Below, piece after piece: positions 49,371 to 59,492 of a stretch of DNA of 64,000 nucleotides. Within the stretch, counting starts at the first letter, position 1, and every line of letters starts with the position of its first letter. A model generated the notes under the pieces. That model was not told the DNA's origin. It did no database searches and saw only the letters and a program-made list of their open reading frames with translations. The position numbers and the translations under genes are program-made. Source of the DNA: Daucus carota subsp. sativus (taxonomy: Eukaryota > Streptophyta > Magnoliopsida > Apiales > Apiaceae); the NCBI RefSeq assembly GCF_001625215.2, contig NC_030383.2, positions 64,098,949-64,162,948 on the forward strand, written 5' to 3'.

Positions 49371-51366
49371 TTCTTTATTTTTGTGTGTCATATGGACAAG
49401 AATATCATGAATCTTTAATAAATACAAATGATCTCGAGAAGAATTTAGAATAAATAAAAGTGGGTAAATGATTTTTATCATTAATAAAAAGACGACTAAT
49501 TTCATTGTCTTGTTATGCTTTAGTTTATATAACAACGTTTTTTTTATAACTTATTAATTTTATTACATGAAATTTTCTAACTAAGTTTTCCTTTTCAAGT
49601 TAAAAGGTAAAAATTTAGATGGACATTGTAACCATACACTCGAAAGAGAATATACATGTAAAAAATATTTGGAAAAAAAAACTTGCAAACTAAATATCAC
49701 CAGCTAAAAAAGATAAATAATTACATATTTTTTTATTCAACAACAAATACTTTAATTAGAATTGAACTTATCCACCTACATTTTGAGTAATATGTTTTTC
49801 CAAAGTAACAACAGCTTTTTTACCCTGGTCAACAAACCAACTACAATTGTAGAATGCACCATTCTCCCTAATTTCTCTTCTTGCTAAAACCATGAGATTC
49901 TATTAGTTCCCAAATCTGAACATTTAGCTTCGTTTTTCAACACGAGGCCTGATAGAACTGTTCTACTAACACACTAGACTATTAACACATGGTATAAAGC
50001 ATAAACTAGTTTTAAACCTTGCCTAGGTCTTTCTCCCTTGGTCTTGCTAGAAGTTCATACACGTGTAACCACCATTCCCTTGGTATTGCAAGAAGTCTAT
50101 ATATATGAGTAACCACCATTGTACAATTGTCTAATTGGTTTCTGCGACTCCTTCCCACTCCTCGTATGGATGTTCAAAGAAGTACCTTTGAACTTCAAAC
50201 GTGGACCAAAGTCTCTTGCCTAATGGTAAGACATCCAAAACCTGCTGCCATCCAGCCGAATATATATCAGGGTCAACATCACATGACGACATCTTAGGAC
50301 GCCACTAGCGAGCTGCTACAGTCTACACCATTTCCCTGCTTGTAGCCGTTATGTATATCCTGCAAATCTAAACTCAGTTATAAAAATAAAAGATAAACCA
50401 TCCAAACATCATATATAAAATGTAACTGAAATCAGACACAACCTCTCCTTTAACACAATAAGTCAATTTGGTGCCATCTTGGAGCCCACGCACAAGCAAA
50501 GTAACCGGTGCCAATCATTGTTCCTGACTCAACAAGAAATAAACCAGTAAGGCTACAATAGAAACATAACTCTAATATAGATGAAATTTGCAATGTAATA
50601 AAGGTAAAAGAAAAGGTAACACTCAAGTACTCAATATCACACCTTTTTTTAGCGCACTCTACAGTGTTTCTTTGTTGTTTCCACACTCAACTAGGGAAAT
50701 AAGGCCTTGGCCTGCATAGTATATTAATTCCCGCAAATAATAACTCTTCACGTGGCAAGGAGTTTCAAACTCTCATATTGACACTTATTTTTTGAGCCTC
50801 TCGTGCTCTTTTGATATCGCCTCATATCTGTGTAAATGTAGGGAATAGCTCCTACATTATGTGAATTATATAAATGTAGGAGCTATTTCCTAAAACAAAA
50901 TGCAAGTTAGAGAAATGAACATTACTCATCATAAAAAATGAAATAATTTGAATAGTTCATTCTGAAATTAAATACCAAAAAGGATCCAATCCGACAATTA
51001 GAAAAAGAAACGAAAAAAATATTCCGAAGTATTACAATCTCTTAGTACCTGTGCATATGATATTCTCTTAGTACCTGTGCATATGATATTCTCCCGTAAC
51101 GTACAACATGGTCCACAACACTCCTACGTTTGGTCTACTTTTTAAAAATCTAATATAGATGAAATTTTTGATGTAATAAAGGTAAAATAAAAGGTAACAC
51201 TCAAATACTCAATATCACACCATTTTTCAGCGCACTCTGCAGTGTTTTTTTGTTGTTTCCACACTCAACTAGAAATAAGGCATTGGCCTGTGCATAGTGA
51301 AAGATATCAATTCCAGCAAGTAATAACTCTTCACGTGGCAAGAAGTTTCAAACATCAGAATAAAAA
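49371..51366 (-). other. Decayed 3' part of MBD-array unit 3
   Basis: Contains two further copies (about 50630-50717 and 51205-51290) of the exon-like piece seen near 38360. On the minus strand each follows an acceptor and includes GAGTGTGGAAACAACAAA. Two copies stop at CTGTAG where the third has CTGCAG. No complete gene. Confidence 0.5.
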
Positions 51367-52037
51367 CTCTTCTCTTGTGACTATGGCTGCCATGACTGCC
51401 CTTTTCTCTTCCTTTTGATCCTCTGCTAAAATGCCTTTCCTCCTCTACCGCGACATACCTTGATGGCCGCGTCTTGAAGTGGCGATCATCTTCTTCATCT
51501 TCACTTGACTCATCGTCCTCAGCATTGTACTGGTAGCTTTCTTCTACATGATTACCACTGGTGCTGCTAATGATATTCTTTGGTGCCGCCCTTGCTGCCC
51601 GGCTTTTATAATGATCTTCTTCGTGATCATCTGAGAGAGTTGCAGAAGAAGAGGTCACGGGTTTTAGCTTCTTGTCTGCCTCATTCTCAGGGCAACTCTT
51701 CTTGTCTTTGACACTAGTACAACTGAGTTTTAGTGGTGGTTCAGCTTGACGCATCGGGGGGGTGGTGGATAGTTACTCCGATTTGTGGGCGTCACGGTCT
51801 TCTTGATAGTCGGGGGCGGGGGGTTCATGGCGGGGTTGTTCTTTTCGATGGTCGCGGTCAAACTCTGGTCTGCAAGGTGGGTTTCGCGGCCCTAGATCTT
51901 GGGATTGTTTCCTTGGCAGCTCTGCTTCTCGAGAGTGTTTTCTCCGTAAATTGGGGTCATGAGAGTGTCTAGTTGGAGATTTTAATCTTTCGGATTGGTC
52001 ACGAGAGTTTATTGAATACTTATGATCATATTAGATA
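51367..52037 (-). pseudogene. Charged, Arg/His/Asp/Glu-rich coding fragment of unknown gene
   Basis: About 220 codons stay in one frame on the minus strand with a single TAA (51773-51775). The N-terminal part is rich in Arg/His/Pro (RRKHSREAELPRK, EFDRDHRKEQPRHE). The second part runs from MRQAEPPLKLS to an acidic stretch (EDDESSEDEEDDRHF) and a basic end (HGSHSHKRR). The base composition is clearly more GC-rich than its surroundings. Such composition suits a nuclear/RNA-processing protein, but I do not recognise the family. It occupies the place where the MBD half-domain exon stands in block A. Confidence 0.5.
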
Positions 52038-54301
52038 GTTGTACTTGGGTTTGACACCAACAACCATCAAATAATACCTGAATATGATGGTATCTAGTTT
52101 CAAGCTTTTCGCCTTACTCATACATAAAATTTTCCTCTTACTTTTTAATACTCACTAACCCCATCAAATGTAAGCAAGTAAAAAAATATATTCAAAAAAA
52201 TTATCTTTATATGATTTTTCAAGTTCTTTACCTAACAATGTATATCAATTAACAAGGAATAATTTCATTATATACAAGTAAGATAACATTACCTTAAAAT
52301 AATCCTTTTTGGAGCATTTTCTTCATTATTTGTTTCAAGTATTTCATTTATAGATGTTACCTGAACACAAAAGAATATGATAGGGTGAGTTATGCTAAAA
52401 ATATCCATCATAAATTTATTTGAAGATATTAGATATATTTGATGTGGGAATTTTAGAAAGAAAATTCAATGTGTGCCACAATAAATTGTGAGCTGATCAT
52501 TGAAGAAAAGTTTCCTAGATTTTATGTATGTAGAAAATGACAATAAGTAGATTCAAGATTTTACCATTACTAAAATTTTGATTTCCTCTTTCTTTTTGAA
52601 ATCCTCGTCTTCCGTCCAGCTTGCTAGCCACCCTACCAACACAAATAGAAAATAGAAAAGATAAAGCTGAGCAAGAGTACATGAAATGTGACCTAGTTAC
52701 AATCAAAGGGTATTTGTCCTGAAAATACATGGCATCTACTATAATTGAGACTAATAAGAAGATTTATGAAATCAAAATCGACTATCCATTTATGAAGGTG
52801 CACAACTACTAAATTATTCACTTTCAAAATAATACTGCACAAAAAATTTCATATTTACAAAAATGAAGGATATATATGACTACAAAAACCAATCATATCA
52901 TGCAAGCAACTATATTAATATGTAATTGGTAGCAATATTAAGCTTTATCATTGATTAGAAATACATTAAATTGATTTTTTAGAAAAAAGATTACTAAGAC
53001 TAAATTATACTTACAAAAACAACACAACACACAATATTTCATATGTTGCTCCCGTATGTATTCATTAATATCCTCGTAACTTTCATTTGATGGAATCAGC
53101 CTCCATTTGATGCACCCTAAACAACCCACATGCCAAAAATGTGAAATAATGTCCACAAACAGAAAATTATCAATTCAATAGTACTCATCGTAAAATAAAT
53201 TATAATAAAAAACTATCATTTATGTTGAATTGTTTTCAAACAAAAAATGGAACTTAACGATCATATTACAGTTACATTTTCCATGTAGTTACAAACATAA
53301 ATCGAAAAAATGTGATACCGACTTTGCTAAAAAAATTAAATAAAAATTTGGATAAGAAAATCCTAAACATAATAGCGATTTAGCTAGGCCTTCTAGGAAA
53401 AAAAAAGATTAACCCAAAAAAAATTTGAAAGCAACAACAAAATTTTAAAAATTTTATAGAGATGTATATAGAATATAGATCTATAGATATCACCTTTCCG
53501 GTCTTCTGGTTCTTTATCATCAGACTCTTCTAACTCCTTGTCTAGAGACTCATCAACAATGGGTGCGCCGCAACCTGTGATAAAAGTCATATGTGTAACC
53601 CTAGAAACTAGACAATTTATACAGCAGGAAGATGGATTTATATATAGTTTGATTTTTATATTTAGGCCCGTTTGTTTATGGGTAAACGAGCCCAATGGAG
53701 TGAATAAGTTGGAAGAGAGATTTTTATATAATTTTATTTTTATTGTTTTAGGGCCCATTTGTTGAATGGTGAACAAGCCCACAAAGTGAATAAAAAGTGT
53801 TTGGTAACTTCTTTTTGTCCACACTACTATTATTGAATTGAATAGTAATAGAATTACAAGTAGTAACCATCATACTTTTATACTCATTTTTACTTATGTG
53901 AATATCCTCATTATGAGAATTATCTATATTTAAAACTAACTAAATAATTTTTTATTTAATAATATCTATATCATTTTTCATAAATTACACATGGTTATTA
54001 AAATGATTATTAATTTTACATCAAAATAACATGAGATTACTATTTATAAATGAACTAATATAACTAAAAATTATGTGCCGATATTCTGAAAGACATATGA
54101 ACTAATCAAATAATGTGTCATGTTAAAATAAGTAATGATATTTTTTTCCAATATTTTGAACTAATAATAATTAATCTTGAAAAACAATAAACTGTGTCAT
54201 TTAAAAAAATTATTTTAACAAACAAAATCATCTGTTGGACATTTAAATTTATCACTAGATCAAAATTTTACTCATTGACCAAAACAAATGATCTCTTAGT
54301 T
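52030..54301. repeat. Segmental duplication, block B (paralog of 41330-43757)
   Basis: See block A. Block B lacks the MBD half-domain exon and the PAP exons, and is uninterrupted where block A carries the LINE. Confidence 0.85.
52293..53590 (-). pseudogene. MBD/CW-type gene copy B, truncated
   Basis: Exons 53590-53494 (MTFITGCGAPIVDESLDKEL), a CW-like exon near 53153-52995, 52632-52565 and 52360-52293. The CW-like exon is open here and reads FWHVGCLGCIKWRLIPSN, close to the CxxCxKWRxxP core of CW zinc fingers. Its acceptor is changed from TAG to TGG relative to copy A. Exons 1, 3 and 4 keep sites and phase. The MBD exon is absent. Decay of copies A and B is therefore complementary. Confidence 0.55.
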
Positions 54302-55959
54302 AGATTCGTTGAATTAGATATGAAGAAATAATTTATATTGATTTTTTTTAGTTCTAACAATAAAAGATATTTTGTTAGAATTTTTGTGAAATATTCTGAA
54401 ATTACACAATATTAAATTAGTATCTTAATAATTAATTAAAATTTATGTCAATATTCATCATTTTACATTATTAAAGATTCATGCAAGTTTTAAGATTTTA
54501 TGATACGAGGACTTTTATATGATTTAAATATAGATGTTAAAACGATATTGATTTGCTAATCAAATTTATTATTCATTTTAGAATTACATATTTTGAATTA
54601 AAAAAAATTACTTCCGATGATCAATATATAGAGATAATTAGGACTAATGTTTTCAAAGACCCACCTACCTTTTTTATTGTTAATATATATATTACTAATC
54701 CACATATCATGTAGGCATTTCTAACCGATATTAATAAAATATAAGAAATAAAAAAAATTCATTATATTTTTTGGTTGACTTTGTTGATTATTTTTTTTAC
54801 AAATTCCTAAAAAATTATGGAAAAATTAAATATGTGGTCGGATCAAAACCTACCAATATCACAAATCCGCCCAAAGTAAAAGATTTGAAATGACTATAAA
54901 TGAATTCATAATTAGGGTGAATCAAAACTTGTCAAAATTGATAGGAAATAAAACTCACAAAAAATTGAAAAATCTACCAAAAATCAAAATTCAAAAAACT
55001 AAGGTAAAAATTAAAAATGGCATCCAGTCAAAATCTACTCTTGCCCTAGGAAGTAGAACGGTAATTAAAATTCATAGATGGATCACATTCTTACTTCTAT
55101 CTTCACATCAATTTTTTCTCTATCTCTTTATCTTCTTTTCATATGGTTTAATTTTTGGTTGCCAATTTTGATAAGGTGAAAGAAAACTATTGCGGCTTAT
55201 GATTCTGAGTATTCTAATAGAGCCACATAAGTAATTACTGGTTTGGAGGATTCAAAGAACAAAGACCGGTCTTTTAAGATTGCTATGTTGGAAGAAAAAA
55301 ATGTGTTAGAGCCTGCCCCTTTGAGTCCCCCGCTTTTCCAACTTTAAGATGAAAAATGTCTTGTTGTGTAATAAGTCAGAAGCCGGCTTAAAGTCAAAAA
55401 TAATCCCGAAGTTGACTTAAAGCCAGAAGTTAGTTTGGGGTACTCTTTCCAGTGACTTAATTTTTTTGAATTTTTTTTTTAATAAAAATTACCCATAAGT
55501 CATAAGTTACTCCTAAAACACTTTTATTTTTAGGTATTTTTATTATTATATTTCTAATACTGTTAATAAGTCAAAATTACCAAACAGACATTTTAAACTT
55601 CTAGCTTATCAAATAAGTCACGTTAAGTCATAACTCAGCCAAACCGCCTCTTAGTTATAATAAATGAAAAACAGAGATGGCTATGTGAAGTCTAAATATG
55701 TCTCTATCTTGCCTTTCACATGCACAAGTGATATTCTCTCGACCATTAGGCAGTAATTCAAAAAATTATAGAATATTTTGAGATACCTGTTGTTTGATAT
55801 GCTATAAATTGATGTAAATAAAACTATCGATATACTTGATATATATATATATATATATATAAATGCAACAATGTACAAAGAATGAGAATCCCAACATAAA
55901 TCAATGGGATATTTTATTTCTTATATATCGTAATGAGAAACTAAGTGGAATCTCACAAT
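54302..55959. other. Intergenic, AT-rich, with MITE-like segment and (TA)n
   Basis: No supported gene. About 55320-55650 has inverted AAGTCA/TGACTT words typical of a decayed MITE. A (TA)n microsatellite lies at about 55838-55861. Confidence 0.4.
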
Positions 55960-56432
55960 TTATTCAAGGTGATTCCCGGGGTCCTGAAAATCAAAGAAAA
56001 ATACAATCCTGCTACATATATGGATGCTAGAGTGAGCTTAGTTGCTGCAGAACGGCGACTGGGGATGGATTTCGCAGAGCACTACAGATCATCAACCCTG
56101 CATCACCAAGCCAAGAATTTAATTAGTGTGAGTTGTGGATTAAGGGGGTCTAGTATCATGTTCCCGGTCTAACTGATTCGTGTTTTTATAAACAGAAAAA
56201 CCAGGCTATAGTGAAGGAGTTGAGAGTCCCACCTTCAGGGGCGAAAGACCTTTATTTCTCGACAAAGTATTCTCAGACATGGGGACAGTTCAAGTCTCTT
56301 GCTTATGGAAACGATGGTTATTTATTGGAGAAGTCCTGATTACAATCTTGTTTGATACTTTTTTACCTTGGATGCTTCACTCAAGGTCGGGACAATATTC
56401 TCGAAAGTGGGCACTAAAAGGTCAATCTCAAT
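55960..56432 (+). pseudogene. PDR/ABCG transporter gene fragment B
   Basis: Better preserved than fragment A. It reads VIPGVLKIKEKYNPATYMDA, RLGMDFAEHYRSSTLHHQ, then after an intron ending [26 protein letters not shown] and KVGTIFSKVGTKR-like words. It corresponds to the region between the second ATPase and second transmembrane domain of plant PDR transporters. Stops and frameshifts occur in the second exon. The retained intron shows a DNA-level rather than RNA-level copy. Confidence 0.8.
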
Positions 56433-57946
56433 TTTTTAACGAACTTTATACTAGATTTCTAGTATAATGTGAAAAGAAAAAAATAAGAAAATAATATTTA
56501 GTGAAAAGTTGAGTAACTTGCTATATCGATCATAAAACATACGGCCAATGACTTTCCCAGCCACCAAGCCACAACTGTCATCATGGCATGATTGTTAAAA
56601 TATTATATGATCCTGGTAAGCCCTTATCCTAGCACCCTTCCTAAGGTTTTAGGAGAATTGGTCACTTGACATGGTACGAGGCCTAAGATAACACACGTTG
56701 TAACTGTCATTTGTAAATTCAACATACAGTATGCATATATTACACACAAAGATACAAAATAATGAAAAGAAAGTATTTAATTTATAAATAGAAATCATAT
56801 CTACCGTTGGATTATAATATGGATTAAGGGTCAAGATGCAGGACTCCAAGTCTCCAAAGATTTGGAGTCTCCATTGAACTTAAACCACTTTTAATAATAT
56901 AAAACACTATTACACCAACTACTTTCTTCTACTATATCCATTTTATGATAATATAAACACTATTATACCCACTACATTCCTCCACTATCTCAAATCTCTT
57001 ATTAAATATAAATGAGCTCCATCATTATACCCACTCTTCATCTAATTTTACTCATTTTATATACTTTTCCTTGCTCCGTGTCCTAACCATTTGTATGCAA
57101 ATAGGTGGAACGGAGGGAGTGCCTTTTATTACTCCGTAGAGGTAGTTATACCAAATTTTATTAGACAGTAGATGTAGTTATACTGAATTGGATATTAAAA
57201 AATTTCTGCCATGATAACATCTGAATTCTCGATATCTTATGGTAGTAATATATTATTTTGATAAGATTTGAACTAAGGATATTAACAAAACGAGGGTAAG
57301 TGTCCCTTTCCTAGCTGGTGCAGCTTCCATATTTAAATGACACTTGGTTTGACCAGCAGGGATGATGAGTAGAAGAGGCCAGAGACATTTGTTGAGAAAA
57401 TATTGAAATGAAGAAGGGAAAAAACGATTATCCGTAGAAACAGACTTGGCTAGGTGCGGATAATGTTTATCGAGAGTGATGGCATGAAAGTCATGAGTCT
57501 CACATGTCTATCTTTTAGCATCTCATGATCTTATGAGTGCTGCTAAGTATTACCCTTGAAGCTCGCCAAGGGTCATTCTAACAACTGCCTCTCTCTTTCC
57601 TCTCTCTCATGACTCCATAGACTCAACACTTTCCTCCCAAGCTCTCGATTGTCAATCACATATTCACATGAATAAATAGAGAGGTACATCTTCCAGCTCA
57701 GCTGTCCCCAAACTCATCTCAACTCTCAAGGCTCCATAATTTCAGGTACAGAAATGAATCTTGTTTCAAAGTTTTCTCTAATGACTGGTAAATAAATAAA
57801 TAATTTACATATATACGGGAGTCACATTATTATTTGTGCGGATGAAATCAATAAAATATTGTTAGAAAAAGAATTTAAAATAATTTTGAACGCTTAACAT
57901 TTTCAACGAGTAAAAATTTCCCATCAATCGCATTCTTAAAAATTTA
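56433..57946. other. Intergenic, with a Stowaway right end and short direct repeats
   Basis: At about 56890-57010 there are two to three units with ATAATATAAACACTATTA. A Stowaway right end GGAACGGAGGGAGT is at 57108-57121 without a clear left partner. A small stem (ACCCTTG/CAAGGGT) lies at about 57553-57574. A TATA-like AATAAATAGAGAGG near 57671 is followed by a donor-like CAG|GTACAG at 57745, but no transcript can be supported. Confidence 0.35.
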
Positions 57947-58166
57947 CTCCCTCCGTCTCATAAGGTGGTTAACATTCACTATTTGCATGTATTTTGAGAT
58001 TCATATAAAATATACTTCTTTTGTCCCGCACATTTCTTTTCTTTATGTTACTGTTTGTCCTGCTCATTTCTTTTCTTTATGTCTTATAAGGTTGCATATA
58101 TTATTTTGAGATTTAGTGTTTGCATGTATTTTCAAACTCCACTGTTCACGTAATGCGGAGAGGGAG
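57947..58166. mobile_element. Degenerate Stowaway-like MITE
   Basis: The left end CTCCCTCCGTCTCATAAGG follows TA. The right end GCGGAGAGGGAG is a weak inverted match. Lies about 420 bases before the DUF506 ATG. Confidence 0.5.
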
Positions 58167-58223
58167 AATCATAACATTCTGATTAGTAATTACGATTTGA
58201 TTACTGCTAATAATCTCCATTAC

Positions 58224-58303
58224 CACGTAGCGATATCTGCAACCACGTGTCTCTACTCATCTCTCACTCTCCAACACGTGAACAAATAATGTGTCTCCAC
58301 GTC
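58224..58303. promoter_or_regulatory. ACGT-core (G-box/ABRE) cluster upstream of DUF506 gene
   Basis: Four ACGT motifs in 80 bases: CACGTA (58224-58229), CACGTG (58244-58249), CACGTG (58275-58280) and CACGTC (58298-58303). Clusters of this kind bind bZIP and bHLH factors and are typical of ABA/stress-responsive promoters. TATA-like TTATAAAA is at about 58484. Confidence 0.6.
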
Positions 58304-58589
58304 AATCCAGACAGAATAAACCATTGGGTACTCAACGGATATGCCATGCCCCACGCACTGAAAATCAATTTAAAATACACATCCACTGAAACATGATAAG
58401 TATAACTACAATTATTAAAGCCAATTGTATCCCTACATTCATTTCCCCCAGCTATATATATTTCTCTGCCATCTGCTCTCACCTTATAAAACTACCCCCA
58501 CCCTCACCCCCTTGCCATTCACATGTTCACATTCACAAACCGGTGATAGTTAGACTGCAGTGACGGAACCAGATTCGAAAGTTAAAATA

Positions 58590-59492
58590 ATGGCGAACAT
58601 TGGTAGGAGAAAAAAGGTGACCGATCCGCTAGATGATAAAGTAAAAGCGAGAATCTGCGGTTCAGGCCGGTTCTACAATCCGTTTTATATCAGCAGCGGG
58701 AGTGAGCACAGTTCTCAACACGGCGATGTCGAGGAAGATGATGCACCTTGCTTATCGAACCTCCTTTGCGGATTTCTCGACGAGCACGACGTCAAACAAG
58801 ATCAGTCGTCGACAGAAAGCGACTCCGATTCGGAAGATGAGTGTGATTATCAGATTTACGATGAAAATTTCGAGATTTTGAGCAAGGCGATTTTTAACGA
58901 AGGTACGGATAAATATCGAAATGTTTTGCTAGGTCAAGTTTCGAAAGCTGCGGAAATATTTTGGTTCGTAAAATCCGATGCGTCGCTTCTGAGACGTAAC
59001 GTGATGGCGTTTTTGCGAAGCGTTGGATACAATGCGGGGATTTGCAAGACTAAATGGGAGAAGTGCGGTGGATTAACCGCAGGGACCTACGAATTCATCG
59101 ATGTTCTCCGATCCGAAGACGATAAAATTATTCGGTATTTTGTTGATTTTAATTTCGCTAGCGAATTTAAAATCGCGAGACAAACGAGTCAGTACGAGCG
59201 ACTACTAAGCGCGCTACCTAATGTTTTTATCGGAAAGAACGATAATTTAAAGCAGATCGTGCGAGTAATGAGCGACGGAGCTAGACGTTCATTAAAAAGC
59301 CAGGGTTTGCATCTCCCTCCGTGGCGAAAAAATCGGTTCATGCAGTGCAAATGGTTCGGCAAGTACAAGAGGACCTCGAATTTAATTCCGGCGAATACGT
59401 CGAATACGTATTCGCCGGTGAAAGAAAGTGCGGTGAAATGTCGGGCAGTTGGATTTGCTCCGTTCATGGCTGCGACAACTCGTACACGATAG
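58590..59492 (+). CDS. DUF506 (PDDEXK-like superfamily) protein
   Basis: A single uninterrupted exon encodes 300 aa and stops at TAG. The start is the ATG at 58590 (MANIGRRKKV); the ten in-frame codons before it begin with GTG and contain no ATG. An acidic Ser-rich N-terminal half (STESDSDSEDECDYQ) precedes the conserved DUF506 core: NVMAFLRSVGYNAGICKTKW, GGLTAGTYEFIDVL (about 159-172), RYFVDFNFASEFKIARQTSQY, LLSALPNVFIGK, and RSLKSQGLHLPPWRKNRFM (about 233-251). The fold is classed with PDDEXK nucleases, but biochemical activity in plants is not established; some members respond to calcium/ABA or restrain root-hair growth. Codon use is more GC-balanced than the flanks. A TATA box and ACGT motifs lie upstream. 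Confidence 0.95.
   Translation: MANIGRRKKVTDPLDDKVKARICGSGRFYNPFYISSGSEHSSQHGDVEEDDAPCLSNLLCGFLDEHDVKQDQSSTESDSDSEDECDYQIYDENFEILSKAIFNEGTDKYRNVLLGQVSKAAEIFWFVKSDASLLRRNVMAFLRSVGYNAGICKTKWEKCGGLTAGTYEFIDVLRSEDDKIIRYFVDFNFASEFKIARQTSQYERLLSALPNVFIGKNDNLKQIVRVMSDGARRSLKSQGLHLPPWRKNRFMQCKWFGKYKRTSNLIPANTSNTYSPVKESAVKCRAVGFAPFMAATTRTR

Noticed and set aside
51733..51972. 79-codon plus-strand frame, Gly/Val-rich
   Set aside because: Antisense shadow of the charged minus-strand fragment, which has the better codon structure.
54890..55171. 93-codon plus-strand frame
   Set aside because: Lys/Ile/Asn-rich translation that simply mirrors AT-rich DNA, with no motif and no splice or promoter support.
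57430..57600. Possible microRNA precursor
   Set aside because: Only short stems (such as ACCCTTG/CAAGGGT) are visible, and no match to a conserved plant miRNA that I can recall.
58560..58589. Upstream GTG start for the DUF506 gene
   Set aside because: Plant nuclear genes start at ATG; the first ATG is at 58590.
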